Below, in pieces: positions 35,856 to 47,649 of a stretch of DNA of 64,000 bases; the first letter of the stretch is position 1, and each line of letters begins with the position of its first letter. Position numbers and translations under genes: made by a program. The DNA lies in NCBI GenBank assembly GCA_026027325.1, contig JAMSLZ010000009.1, positions 372,001 through 436,000 of the forward strand, read 5' to 3'. This stretch comes from Actinomucor elegans. Lineage: Eukaryota > Mucoromycota > Mucoromycetes > Mucorales > Mucoraceae. Below the pieces are notes generated by a model, which was not told the origin of the DNA, made no database searches, and saw nothing but the letters and a program-made list of their open reading frames with translations.

Positions 35856-36654
35856 TGCTGTTGCCGTGGCAATGGTGAAGCGAAAGATTGTTCGTTTACG
35901 TTCGTAAAAGCTAAATCTATATAAGAAATAAATAATCACATGTCGTAGGATCTACCTTTATTTCAAGTTAGGGAATAGCAATCCTGCCTACTTATGACTT
36001 AGTTTGTGAATCATCGAATTAAATACAACAATCCTACTATAATATTATATTATATGGCATGGTGCATAAATAATTAGATAATCCAACGTTTCATAATAAT
36101 AACATGTTCAACATTTCATACAAGCTAACTACTTTTATATAGAATGCATTATTATTTCATAATACCCTTAATTCATTGTGTTTGTTAATTGTGATAATAA
36201 TGGATGTTAAATGTATGGTATAAAACACTGTATATTTGGCATTTATGATGACCTGAATTACTAACCAAATACATCTTTTATTGGTTCAATTTTACAATTA
36301 TTGTCCTTTATTTAAACTTCTGTTAATATATTTTCACAGTATATCGCAATTATGACATATCAATAACAACAATAACAATACCAATACCAAACAGACCTGG
36401 GAATAATTGAATAGAATAGAAGTCATATAAAGGATGCCAAATTAAAGGCATCTAGATAACTTGGCTCTGTTTTTTTTTTGAAGAAACATTATCCATAGAG
36501 GATTTTGAAGGTATTTACTATTTTTTTATGTAACAATTAGCTACAAAGCCTATGAAATTACTTAAAGCTAACGCATACCTCACTAACTCTAGTCACGAAT
36601 GATTATTTTTTCTGTAAACTTATTTCGCTTAAATTCACTTTTAAAAATTAACTA
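35856..36654. other. Intergenic, AT-rich
   Basis: About 800 bp with AT-only stretches and ACAATAACAATACCAATACC-type short repeats near 36370-36390. No gene seen. Confidence 0.5.
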
Positions 36655-37600
36655 GAACTGCTCAATTGGATTCAATTTAGGAGAATACGGAGAAAGATAA
36701 ACATACCGATATCCTCGAGAGTGAATATACATTGCTGTATAAGTTGAGTTATGTATAGGAGCATTATCCATAATAAGGTAATGTCCCTTAATTTTGGATA
36801 TTTATCCATTTTATCGAGAGTAGCCTTTAAAAAGCGTAAATAATGCCTTGTCACTGCTCCAGTGCTATAACCATCAGTCTCACGTTCTGGATTCCTCTTT
36901 TGATATATTTTGGAACTCTCAAACTTGCATTAATTAAGCCAGTTGCGGATATTGCATCTAGCATCAATTTTGTGTTTCCTAGGCATTGTAACTACAGCAG
37001 GAGTTCCTTTCTTTGGTCAAGCTATACTTTGTTTCAAATTAATGTGAAAGGCCGGTTCATCAAGGAAGATCACAGTTTGTTATAAAATCTAGGTCAGTTT
37101 GCTGTCATTTTTGGACCCAACCGTAGTTATTATTGCTGAACTTTTTTCTCTACAAGTTGGGGCTATGTCTGTTTCATGGATAGATTACACTGAGTCTTCA
37201 TGAAGTTATAAACAGTATTATGAAAGAAGTTGAGATCAACAAAATTCTTCAATAGATGCTCGACTATTTCCATTAAAACAGCAGAAGCACTTAGGCTTTT
37301 ACTAAAATATAGATATAAAAAACTAGTTTTCTCGTCATCAGAGCAAAATATATAGCATTACTTATTGCATAACTTCATATCAACGTTTTCACTCTTTTCA
37401 TCTAATGTTAGGTGTATTGAAGGATTAGATGGTCTTTCCGGAGGTTTATTCATTAAAAATTGAGTGCAAGGACTTATTATTTCGATAGCTAACAGCTTCA
37501 TGTCAATAACAAAATCCATCGCCTCAAGTTTGTGCTCATCAGCAATGTCACCTTGCCTATCTTCGTAAAGAAATTGCATACTTATTTTGAATATCTGCAA
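36655..37600 (-). pseudogene. Tc1/IS630-type DDE transposase pseudogene
   Basis: Broken minus-strand frames follow the order of a DDE transposase. From 5' to 3': DDEKTSFLYLYFSKSLSASA (helix-turn-helix region), NTVYNFMKTQCNLSMKQT, CVFLDEPAFHINLKQSIA (first catalytic Asp), TRHYLRFLKATLDKMDKYPK, then after a frameshift HYLIMDNAPIHNSTYTAMYI (second Asp) and YVYLSPYSPKLNPIEQ (third acidic residue, Glu). Several stops and at least one frameshift make it inactive. An 80-codon frame at 37358-37600 may be its N-terminus. Confidence 0.75.
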
Positions 37601-39376
37601 ATAAACTGTAAATTGGAAAAGAACAAAGAACTATCGCTTCGATTTATATATAAAAAGAAATTGCTTATAATTGTATGGCAGTAACTATTAAGTGACAAGT
37701 AAAAATAAATAAGGCCCATCTAATTTGAATACGATTTCGTTTCTGGATCAAGAGTTATCATTTTTGTGTCCAAGGTTTTTTGCATGACGTCAAATTTAAA
37801 AAATAGCGACTTCATATTTTGAAATGACTATGCACAAGTGTGTACTCAACATGCATCATCGCTTACAGATGTCAGAAACGATTCAAGGTCCACTGCCCTT
37901 CCTTTTAAACAAATTATCAAACCACACACCACGCTTCTCTCAAGCTGTCACCTCTTGGTTCCTTAGATGACCAACTGTATGTATTACCCTTTATGAGCTC
38001 GACCATTTTACACTATGCAAAAATTACGCCTTCCCCATCATCTCACTTCGGGAAAAGACTCCTTGACTGGCTTCCCACTTCTCTTCGCTAGTATTTCCAC
38101 ACTTGATCCCAAAGGGTTTTTTAGTCTCCACTTGTTTCTTGATCTAGCCCAGGCGATTACGATGATAAATGCAACATCGTGCGTCCAACTGAATCTTAAT
38201 TTATTTTGCAAATAAGATAACTTTTAAACGTGCATAGATCTGTAGCTGAGCGTGATTTCTTCATAAACGCTGTCTTCTTTGGCTAATAAGAGCAACATGA
38301 CTACATTATGAAAGTAAATAAAACTCTATTGTTACTGAAATAAGATTCGAATAATATAAACGAATAGTAATTGTACATAAGAAAATAGTTGCGTGTTTGA
38401 GCCAATTTGAAATTTTAACAGATGTAGCAGCTCATTCTGAACATTAGCTACTAATCAGATGTAACATTTGATCGAGATCGTTCGAGATCTAGTGATCGAA
38501 AATCCTTGCTATGTATATATTATCATAGAAAGCAATCAAAGCAAGATAGGCCCTACAAATTGAACAAAATATGTACAGAATTAGAATTTCTTTCGACTGA
38601 TGCGTACCTTGTGAGAAATCAGACATAGAACATCGCTCTAGAATAAAAGTGTAAATGATGTAAACTCGTTTACTTCTTTTTACACAATTCTATAACTATG
38701 ATAATATATTTATTAAATAGCCATTATGTTTTCTGTAGACATCCAATATTTTAAAGTATTATTTTGGTCAGTTGTTGACTTATGAAAGATATTTGATTTT
38801 GAGAACGTTTGCTGAGATATATCATGGCACCATTTACTTAAACATAGTTGATTAATACAATAATACACTAACGCACAACAAGAATGCCAAAGGAATGGCT
38901 CAGAACTGCTATAATAATAGCAGGCTATTCAATATTCAGATTCCCTAAAGATATTATAGAGGAGAATTGGTACATTGTTATTGTGAATCTGTTGTAACGA
39001 TAATGAGTCAGTACATGACATTATCAAAGCATTACATAATATCTAAGGTTCCCTACCAGATACGTTATATAACTTGATCGAGAAGCACCAGCTTTATTTT
39101 TATAGAACTGTATGACAAAATTGCTTGTGTACTAAGAAGCAGCATGCTAAATTTATTTTCATAATGGCAGAATGGCAGATTACTGTGAATAGTTTAATTT
39201 TATTGGGGTGCTAAAGCATACTATAGAAGAGTTATCGAATTAGAATACTTTGGCATATATCTTTTTGCGCCACATCGAAGTTGTAGCGAATAGTTGTTAC
39301 CCCGCACTAATCTATCATGATATATTCACGTTAATTATTGCAGCTTTTGATACTAGTTAGAAGTTTTACCATCATC
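37601..39376. other. Intergenic with one dispersed repeat copy
   Basis: About 1.8 kb. A C-rich stretch at 37860-38215 has short frames that might be a decayed element, but no motif is readable. The dispersed repeat occurs at 38427-38500. No gene called. Confidence 0.4.
38427..38500 (+). repeat. Dispersed hairpin repeat, copy 9
   Basis: GCAGCTCATTCTGAACATTA, CTACTAATCAGATGTAACAT, TTGATCGAGATCGTTCGAG and ATCTAGTGATCG. The full length is kept; the right hairpin arm has one change. Confidence 0.75.
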
Positions 39377-40246
39377 TTAACCCGTAGATATGGAATGTTC
39401 TCTAAAACGAAACCTACGAAGATTAGGCAAGTGTCTTTGAACGAATAACCGAAGTACAGCGTTATCCCGTGTTTCATCAATTTTGAGGGAGTGAAGACCA
39501 TATTGAGTTGGACTATTGGCATCTGCTGAAGATCCTGTTTCTCCAATCAACAAATTCGAAACGTCGGGTAGTCTACATATATTGAAAGGCCCTTCAATTG
39601 TAAGTTCTTGAAGGTTTGGACATGCATCAAGAATGGCTTCCAGCTCCAAACAGTCGGAAATACTCGTTCGAATATCTAGAACGAAGAGATTAGGAAAATC
39701 CCTTACATAGGAGGTAAAATCCTTAGACAAAGGAAAATCACTGTAACTCTGATCAGTGATTTCCATATTCAAGCAGGTTATGGTTTTTCGGTACTTGTAA
39801 GCGACCTTAAAATAACAATCCGCTACATCACTCCACTTGGATGGAGGTATTTTTATATATTCCAATTGACTTAATTTGACATTGTAATCGCGCAAATAGA
39901 GCAGAAAGTAAATAGGATTGACATTAAAAAAATCAAAAGCGCGTAGATTTGGAACTTTTTTCATCAAGGTTAAAAATTCCTTGACAGTGGGAGGTGGCCC
40001 AGTGTGTTTTTTCATAATAAACACTAGTCGATATATAGAGGATCCAGAGGCTTCCTTTAGCGATTTGCTCGTTTCTTTGATGTCTACATAACCATACATT
40101 TTTTTGCAGTTTTCAAGATAGTAAGAAGCATGTTTATTCCATGTTGTAGATACCTGTTGGCATTCTTGAAGGAGGCATAGAGGCAAATACCCGATTATAC
40201 ATCTTAGTATTTTATTAGGAATACTTTCCATTTCCTTCACCGGCAT
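39377..40246 (-). CDS. F-box protein (short, possibly truncated)
   Basis: 289 aa, intronless. The N-terminus, MESIPNKILRCIIGYLPLCL then LQECQQVSTTWNKHA, is an F-box, which binds Skp1 in SCF ubiquitin ligases. The rest has leucine-rich-like segments: FPNLFVLDIRTSISDCLELE, ACPNLQELTIEG and HLPNLRRFRFREHS. The other F-box protein in the window (57402-59360) is 652 aa, so this one may be cut short; the stop follows directly after RRFRFREHSISTG. ATG 40246 is used; MESIPNK five codons later is an alternative start. It neighbours a LINE remnant. Confidence 0.6.
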   Translation of the reverse strand: MPVKEMESIPNKILRCIIGYLPLCLLQECQQVSTTWNKHASYYLENCKKMYGYVDIKETSKSLKEASGSSIYRLVFIMKKHTGPPPTVKEFLTLMKKVPNLRAFDFFNVNPIYFLLYLRDYNVKLSQLEYIKIPPSKWSDVADCYFKVAYKYRKTITCLNMEITDQSYSDFPLSKDFTSYVRDFPNLFVLDIRTSISDCLELEAILDACPNLQELTIEGPFNICRLPDVSNLLIGETGSSADANSPTQYGLHSLKIDETRDNAVLRLFVQRHLPNLRRFRFREHSISTG

Positions 40247-40684
40247 TAAACTTGAGGAATAAGAGGAAGAAAGGTAAAGCTAGTTTTTTTGTTGCAGTTT
40301 GCTAGGTTACAGGGACTCTGGTTAGCTGATTAAGATGTTTATTTTATTCTATTTTATTTGTATATTATTTATTTATTGAATAGCTCATAACTTTAAGTCA
40401 CATCACGGAGGGATGTAGCTTGAAAATAATACTTGGAGTGCTTATAGAATAAAATTAAAACTATGAAGAAATAGAAAATTGAGAGGTGGAATATGAAGGT
40501 TAAAAGAGTTTTAAGAACTGATTGAGATTGTGTTCACCTAATAGTATTGATGTCTGTGTAAGAGTTTTTTTAAGACTGTGTCAGGTTGAAAGGGGACGTT
40601 GTGAATAATATATTGCCAATAATGAGACCATATATTGAAAAGAGTAGTGGAGATGGTGACTGTAAAAGGTATATGAAGAACAGA
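40247..40684. other. Region between F-box ORF and LINE remnant
   Basis: 438 bp. TTTATTTTATTC-type AT-rich DNA near 40340-40385, then sequence that may be the 3' part of the LINE remnant on the minus strand. No gene seen. Confidence 0.4.
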
Positions 40685-43242
40685 TTAGTGATGGAAAGGT
40701 GATTGGAGAATGGAAAGCATTTGCAATATATCGTTCATATTGAAAGCAAAAGTGGGAAAACGGTGGTTAAAGGCTGTATCCCAGATGATGTTCTTTTTAG
40801 GGCAAGAAACGAGAAAATAAGGACTAGTATCCTCATGCTCATCGCACAACCGACAAATTAGGTTATCCGCGGATTTGGTCTTGTATAAGAATGCTGAATA
40901 GGGATCTTTTGACAGAGTACTCGATACCATAATGAACGTGCCGGTAAGAGCATTGGTATAGACCAAAACCAGGATAAAGCTAGTAGGAATGATAGTAATA
41001 ACCGGCATACACTAGTATCAGTGATCATTCGAAAAGAACGAGGGCCAAATTGCTGCCAAGACAAAGATTGCCGGAATTGTTTGGCTGAGATATCTTCTGT
41101 AATACTGAGCATGTCAGGTTGAACATCTGCAGTAATAAACTGTCATAAGTATGGTTGTAGATTTATAGTTCTAAGATTGAAGATCTGTTTTTTAAGTCTA
41201 GCACGCAATCGAGGTTTCTCAACATATTCTATTTCGACTTGAAGTCGTAAACGTGACGATTGTTGATCATAAATAAATAAAAACTTTGCAGCGAGGAAAC
41301 GAAGATGTCGGTGAATCTAGTGATCGCCAGGAATGGAAACAAACAAGTGGCAGATTGATAGTTGCAGTATAGTCTGAAGAGGCGCTTGTGAGAAGTCCGG
41401 CTGAAATTTAAAGTGATCAAAAGCTTTATAACATGAATGTATAATGAAAAACAGATGATTCGATTCATGCTTTCTGAGTTCAGGCGCAAAGAAGGAGATT
41501 GTTGCAGAGTTCACGTCTTCAGAAATTAGTGACATATGGCTGCAGAGAAAAGGTAGAACTAGCATGGAGGATGAAAAGTGTCAAATAGATGGCGAAGGTA
41601 TTGGATCTGAAGGAGTATATGTTGTATTTCAGGAAATATGAGGTCTATACCTCCTTGAGACAACAGTAAGTACAATTGATTGAAGGAAACTAGTGGTCGT
41701 TTATGTTGCCATACAAAACTGTAGATAATGGACTTCAAAGTATGAAGGAAAGCTTGCGCTGGTTGCAGCAACCTCAGACGGTACAGATCTTCGTCGTGAT
41801 CAACATATTAACTATAGTGGCGCACCCTTGCAGCGAAACCTGCCTTGATGAATACAGCCGAACTTACTCTTTAACTGAAGCAATGATTCTATCTTGCATA
41901 AAATTTCGTTGAACAGGTGTATACCATAATATCTCAGATATCGGAACGGTTCCAAAGATTTATTGGTGTAGTAGGTAAATATATTTTGCGGGTTGAGAAA
42001 GTGTCCATTTTTCATCAGAGCGACCATTGAGAGCAAAAGCTTCAGTTTTATATTGATTAAAACGAGAATTGGAGACGTTTGAGTATTGAGTAAGATAATG
42101 CTGAAGTCGATTATAATCGTCTTGACTCTTCAGGATTACACAAATGTCATCAATGTAGGGAAGTGCTTTAATACTTTGAGTAATACCATTGGCATAGTAC
42201 TAATAGCCATCAATTGGCGCATCTTGATTAATTGCTTGCAGTAGTGGCTCTAATACTAAGTTGAACAGAATTGGGGACAAAAGGTTACCTTGACGAAGTT
42301 CTATCCGCTGATACGCCGTGGGAGAGAAAAAGCCGCTAATATTAACCTACACCAGATTACCAAAAAACAGTTTATGGATGCATTTAGTAAAACATGGATT
42401 AAAACCGAAAGCTTCCAGGGCTTTTATAAGATACAATGGATGAACATAGGTATACACTTTCTCCTAGTCTAGTAGTAAGCCTATTCCTGGATAATTGCAA
42501 TATCTAGATTGTCAAAAATAAGATGAAGCATCAAACCATTATCGCCGATAAATCTGCCTTTCATAAAACCTGTTTAGGATGGTTGTATGATTTTCTGGAT
42601 TACTTCAGCTAAACAAGCGTTGAGAACCCCAATAAAAATCTTAGCATCACAGTTTATCAAAGAGATAGGGCGCCAGTTTTTCAAGTGAGTTAGATCATCT
42701 TTTTTTGGTAAAAAACGTACGCGATTATCCTTCCAAGATTGTGAAGTGCTCTCTTCTACTACTGCTCAGTTGTAAACTTCTGCAATCAAAGGTTGTAAAC
42801 ATTTTAGATTAAATAAGATTCTAAGATATCGATAGCCAAGTCTATCATTTCCAGGGCTACTTTGTTTTGGGCTTCGTTTCACCTGCTCCAACAATCCTTC
42901 GATAGTAATATTGCTAGTGAGATGGTAGTAATTCTCTCTACGAACAGTCTTATCAAAGTAAATCGTCTTTAAATAATCCTTTACTGCAATTGGTTCGACA
43001 TGGTACTGCTCTATAGCTTTTGATAGTACTGTCGTACTAGGTAAAACTTCCAGATACCGAGTAGGGCCATCACTGAAGGGTGAACAGGCATGAGAACTAG
43101 GATGTTGCATCCTAACTGCTGTCATTGTCTGCTGGTCGGTGTATTTGCCCTTCAATGATGAAATGTCAAAGTCATGCACTTTTGCTACGGGGAGTGCGAT
43201 AAATTCTCGTTTATAAAGTGCGAGTGTACTTCTCAATGTCAT
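40685..43242 (-). mobile_element. LINE retrotransposon remnant (reverse transcriptase part)
   Basis: Minus-strand pieces in correct LINE order but several frames. A 158-codon opening frame contains LLEQVKRSPKQSSPGNDRLG. Then come RFLPKKDDLTHLKNWRPISL and INCDAKIF (RT fingers), TGFMKGRFIGDNGLMLHLIF, LPYIDDICVILKSQDDYNRL with the YxDD catalytic box as YIDD, AFALNGRS, SIIYSFVWQHKRPLVSFNQL, and finally a CRLCDEHEDTSPYFLVSC zinc-knuckle near 40,840. Multiple stops and frameshifts show it is dead. The endonuclease and ORF1 are absent, so it is 5'-truncated near 43,245, as is common for LINEs. Confidence 0.8.
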
Positions 43243-43944
43243 CTTAACAATCTTGAAATTCAGAATGGAGCAATGAGATTTTGGCTGACGAGGTGACCGA
43301 TTTCACTGCTTGGAAGAAAGCATGATTAAGATGTTTATGTAATGGCCGTCCGAGAAAAAAAGTGCCTTGGCTCTGAGGTAAATATCGGGTAAACCTGATA
43401 CTCTTAGCTTGAGAAACATAATGGAAATTCAGCTAAGGCATAGTCCTTGGATAATATCATTAGCTACGATATTACGAGACGAAACCACTATATACCCTTT
43501 CACGATTGGAATGGCGATTTATTTATTGTAATTGAATGACATTTTGAAGATCATCATGACTGAAGATAACACGATTGAATGTACATGCTTATAGTTTCAA
43601 ATTAACCCCACTTGAAGCCATATATACATGAAAAGAACTAGTAACAAACTGTTGCGTTGAAGAGTCTATATTTCAATCCTGCGAATACATTGTTTTTAAG
43701 AACATGTTTGGCTAGCATTTATCTTGAAAGGTTCTATCAAATTATACCTTGAAGCTTATTTACAAGCATTGCAACAATAGCCAGAAACTATATAGATAAA
43801 ACATTAAAATATGGAAAAAAGGCACAATATACTAGGTACAGTAAATCAATACCAACTATCATGTTCCTTTTCACATCAAATTGCAATAAGACTGAAGACC
43901 TAATGGCTATATTTTTGCAAAATTTCTGGAAATTGTATTAGGTA

Positions 43945-44010
43945 GATGCCACGGCTCATTCCACTATAATCTAATGTGGCAATTAACCGAGATCGGCCAG
44001 TTGATTAACA
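43945..44010 (+). repeat. Dispersed hairpin repeat, copy 10
   Basis: GATGCCACGGCTCATTCCAC, ATAATCTAATGTGGCAATTA and ACCGAGATCGGCCAGTTG. The right hairpin arm is lost, but the second half matches closely, including GAGATCGGCC. Confidence 0.6.
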
Positions 44011-44100
44011 AATTTCATAGAAGTATATGTAGTATATAGTTAACTATCGATAAAACTATATATTAATTCTACTTAAACTGAACAATAACTCTCTGAAAAC

Positions 44101-44140
44101 GTCCGCTCATTCTGAGCATAGAATTCTAATCAAATATAGT
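44101..44140 (+). repeat. Dispersed hairpin repeat, copy 11 (left half)
   Basis: GTCCGCTCATTCTGAGCATA keeps the full hairpin GCTCA-TTC-TGAGC, followed by TTCTAATCAAATATAG; the right half is missing. Confidence 0.6.
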
Positions 44141-45103
44141 AATGGTAGTAATAAACCTCTGAATCACTTTTAGATATTATTAGATATATTATAAGATCAT
44201 ATTTCTTAAATAAACTACATTGATGGTGAAAATGTATATGCCTGTGTACTTTTTGCTATATAAAATCATTATAAAAATAAAAGCATATATTAATAGCATC
44301 TTAAGAACAAAACTCATGATCTAAAGAAAATGAAGTATGCTCTTTTGCACCATTCGATACACATGAATTTTGTATAAACTTGTTGACACGTCTTTTGTGC
44401 AACTATATCTTTCTAATATTCATATATTGAGTGAAAGAAATGAAAATGCAAACATATATATATCACATTTCAAAATATGTATTAAAGAACATTACGGATA
44501 TAATATGTAAATGGTTCATGCTTTGCCACCTATTCCTAATCAGTATTTAGAGCCGCAGCACCTGTAAGTAAATATGTATGACCTAATTGTGTAGTGATGA
44601 TAAACGGTTCAATGGACAAGGTGTATTGAATATTGATTTACAAAGTATGATTTGGTAATAATAATAACCACATTTGAAGTAAAAAACATGTACCAGAAGA
44701 ATGACAAGTCGTGGATAGTTCTACAAGACTTTTATTCCGCTTAATAGTAAAATTGAGGTATTTTGCTTATGTCAAAGAGACTACTGTCTTTTAGTCTGTT
44801 TGAACAAAATTTGCTATACTACCTACCACCGATAAGATAGATCGACTTAACCACTAGGGGTCATCGTGAGCTACCATACTAGGCAGTGTAACACCTCACA
44901 CAAAAGCTAAAGTTCGGATGAACCATCGTTTTTGAAGTAAAAAGTAGTCGTACAAAAAAAAAGCAAAATGACCGCAGTACTAACGCCGCAGTAATACAGG
45001 ACAACCCTAATAAATAGCTTTCGAGCTACTCAAGCTTCATGCTTTGTTTCTTTACCAAAAGTCAAACAATCATCACATCTTTGTTTCTTTTTTCCTATCT
45101 AAT

Positions 45104-47494
45104 ATGTCTTTCGTCAATTATCCTGCTGCTCTTCCTTATTTTGGCGAACTTCATGACCAAGGATTATTGAATGATTTGGTTGCTGAACTGAATGATATCA
45201 GTCCTGCTTCCAAGACTGCTGTTGCAAATCTCACAGCGTCTCTCAAGAACAATCGTTTTATGGCTGCCTTTGATGAAATGGCTAACCAACGTTTGACGAC
45301 TAATGGTGCTCTTACTAACGCTTCATCATGTGATGCGGTCATTGACTTGTTTTACGGTATTGAATCTGTTGCTGTAAAAGGCCGCAATGCTCTATTTCAA
45401 GACGCTTGGAATATGGATCCTTTAACCACGTTGCATATTATGTTTTATGCGCGTTCGATTCATCGCGGCAAGTCAGCCAAGGAGTCGTTTTTGGATGCAT
45501 TTTGTTGGCTATTGCAGCACCACCCTCGTACAGCATTGGCTAATTTGCATGTCTTGATTGATGGTACAGTGCGTACGGATGCTCAACTGGAAGGAAACCG
45601 TAGAAAGGAGAAGAAGAAAAAGCAAGCTGAAGGTGAAGGTTGGGATGTTGTCGATGATGATGCAGCGGAAGTGGAAGAGCCTTTGCTGGAGCGACGCGAC
45701 TTCAAGACCCATGGTTATTGGAAGGATCTTTGTACCATATTAACTATTTACTGTCAAGGTGAATTGACAGGCCCTTCCAGCAAGAATGACTTCAAGTATA
45801 AAGCTTTAGCTTGGCCCCGTACCCCTCGCGATGCCAATGTTCGTAGCAGGTCGCGTCGTCTGGAGAATGTCCGTTACTTTGCTCGCAAGAAGATGACTCC
45901 TGAAGAAAAGGCCAAGGATTTGCAGCGTATGGAACAGTTGTCGGAAGAAAACAATAAGAAACAAAAGGAGTTTGCTCAAGAGAAACGCCATGAAGCCCGT
46001 GTTCAACGTTTCCGAACTGTGTGCAAACTGCTCAACAAGGACAAGACCTATCGTGCATTGCACTTCACCATTGCACGTCTATTTGCTAATCAACTCAAGA
46101 CGGATATGGCTCAATTGGAAAAGAACAAGAGTGACAAGACGTTAACTGGAAGACATGCTTTGGGTTTTAACTTGAGTTTGGCGGCCAAGTGGGCTCCCTC
46201 GTTGTGCCATTCACATGATAAGCATACTCTATTGGCTACTTCTATTGCTGAATTACTGTTTCCTCCTCAAGAGTACCAGAGCAAGGACGAAACGCGTAAA
46301 CATTATGTGAATAAAGTCAGAGAACTATATCGCAAGCAGTACCTGGTGCCTTTGCGTGCTGCTCTGGATATCACAGAACATTATATGCAAGAAGGTAAAT
46401 GGGAATTGGTGGATATTCGACATATGCCTTCGGTATGTTTGACGCAAAACTTCGGACTGTTCTTTAAGCATGCGCGTGAGACTCTGATTGCTTACATGGA
46501 TGAAGTAGCAAAAGGCAATAAGAAAGTGAGTGGTGCTACACTGGGTCCTCATGATTTGGTGCATTGTGTGCGTACTGGTGATGTGCCTCCCAAGTTGTCT
46601 CGGTTGTTCAGTAACTCGCCTGAATTGCTAGTCCAATATATAGAGACTCAGAAACAGATGATCAATGGTCAATGGGATACTCTGCTGGGCTCTATTCGTG
46701 ATACCTCGTTGCTGACAGGTGGTGGACTGGATAAGAATGGCAAAAAGAAGAAGAGAATCGATTTGGGTGAATGTTTAGCGGTTTGCGATGTCTCTGGGTC
46801 CATGATGGCAGGCGCTAATTCCGATGAACCTCAGAAGCAGCCTTTGAATGCAGCCATTGGTCTTTCCTTGATTATTTCCAACTTGGCCAAGCCTCCTTTC
46901 AATGGTGCTATTATTACTTTTTCACATGATCCCACTTTGTTCAAGGTCGATACGAATCAAACATTTACGGAGCAAGTCAATACTGTTCTCGATAGCCCAA
47001 TGGGATACAACACTGATCTCTGTAAGGTCTTTACCAATGTCTTATTGCCTATGGCCAAAAAATATAACTTGAAACAAGAAGATATGGTGAAGCGCCTTTT
47101 CATCTTTACTGATATGGAGTTTGATGCTTGTGATAATGGTATGGATAGCTATTTAACTACCCATGAATTTATTCGTAAGCAGTATCAGGATGCTGGATAC
47201 GAGGTGCCTGAACTCGTCTGGTGGAACTTATGCTCGAATCAAGCTTACTTAACCAACAAGGTCATGACTGTACCTGTAACCAAAGACGATGTTGGTGTTT
47301 CTTTGTTACATGGTTTCTCTTCTGCTATGGTTAAGACTTTCTTGGACGGTGATATTTCCGAAGATGATGATAATGAAGAAGAAAAGGAAATTGATGGTCC
47401 AAAGACGGAAGAACCTCAACAAACCACTGCTATGAGCTTTATCAAGAAAGCTGTATATCATAAAAGTTTCAACAGCCTTGTCGTAGTTGATTAA
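45104..47494 (+). CDS. DUF2828/DUF7788-type von Willebrand-A-like protein
   Basis: 796 aa, intronless. It matches a family known from plants, fungi and giant viruses (the mimivirus L728 type) whose function is unknown. The N-terminal half is helical, with LFQDAWNMDPLTTLHIMFYA and HGYWKDLCTILTIYC. A charged stretch of Lys/Glu lies near 165-195 and another near 270-300. The C-terminal half is a vWA-like fold with a MIDAS-type metal site, AVCDVSGSMM (about 560), followed by IITFSHDP, FTDMEFD and WWNL. The protein ends in an acidic linker and SFIKKAVYHKSF. ATG 45104 (MSFVNYPAALPYFG) is chosen over ATG 45044, which would add 20 hydrophobic residues read from the pyrimidine-rich leader. Confidence 0.85.
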   Translation: MSFVNYPAALPYFGELHDQGLLNDLVAELNDISPASKTAVANLTASLKNNRFMAAFDEMANQRLTTNGALTNASSCDAVIDLFYGIESVAVKGRNALFQDAWNMDPLTTLHIMFYARSIHRGKSAKESFLDAFCWLLQHHPRTALANLHVLIDGTVRTDAQLEGNRRKEKKKKQAEGEGWDVVDDDAAEVEEPLLERRDFKTHGYWKDLCTILTIYCQGELTGPSSKNDFKYKALAWPRTPRDANVRSRSRRLENVRYFARKKMTPEEKAKDLQRMEQLSEENNKKQKEFAQEKRHEARVQRFRTVCKLLNKDKTYRALHFTIARLFANQLKTDMAQLEKNKSDKTLTGRHALGFNLSLAAKWAPSLCHSHDKHTLLATSIAELLFPPQEYQSKDETRKHYVNKVRELYRKQYLVPLRAALDITEHYMQEGKWELVDIRHMPSVCLTQNFGLFFKHARETLIAYMDEVAKGNKKVSGATLGPHDLVHCVRTGDVPPKLSRLFSNSPELLVQYIETQKQMINGQWDTLLGSIRDTSLLTGGGLDKNGKKKKRIDLGECLAVCDVSGSMMAGANSDEPQKQPLNAAIGLSLIISNLAKPPFNGAIITFSHDPTLFKVDTNQTFTEQVNTVLDSPMGYNTDLCKVFTNVLLPMAKKYNLKQEDMVKRLFIFTDMEFDACDNGMDSYLTTHEFIRKQYQDAGYEVPELVWWNLCSNQAYLTNKVMTVPVTKDDVGVSLLHGFSSAMVKTFLDGDISEDDDNEEEKEIDGPKTEEPQQTTAMSFIKKAVYHKSFNSLVVVD

Positions 47495-47649
47495 GCGTTT
47501 AGTTTATGTACATAGTCATAATTGCATATAATAATACATTGTATAATACATAATAGCATAATAAAAAGCATCATTAATTTACTGTATATAGACTTTCAGT
47601 GTATTTACATAGTATGCGATAAGAAAAGAGGGTATTTATGTACAATAAG

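Larger units (their letters stand above)
43243..45103. other. Intergenic upstream of the DUF2828 gene
   Basis: About 1.86 kb of AT-rich DNA with two copies of the dispersed repeat (43945-44010 and 44101-44140). The last 100 bp are pyrimidine-rich, as expected of a leader. An in-frame ATG at 45044 exists but is not used in my model. Confidence 0.5.

Noticed and set aside
37860..38215. C-rich stretch with short frames, perhaps a third element remnant
   Set aside because: No motif of reverse transcriptase, endonuclease or transposase could be read in any frame.
44820..44910. Moderately GC-rich patch that might be a small RNA gene
   Set aside because: No tRNA or known small RNA features; cannot be supported by eye.
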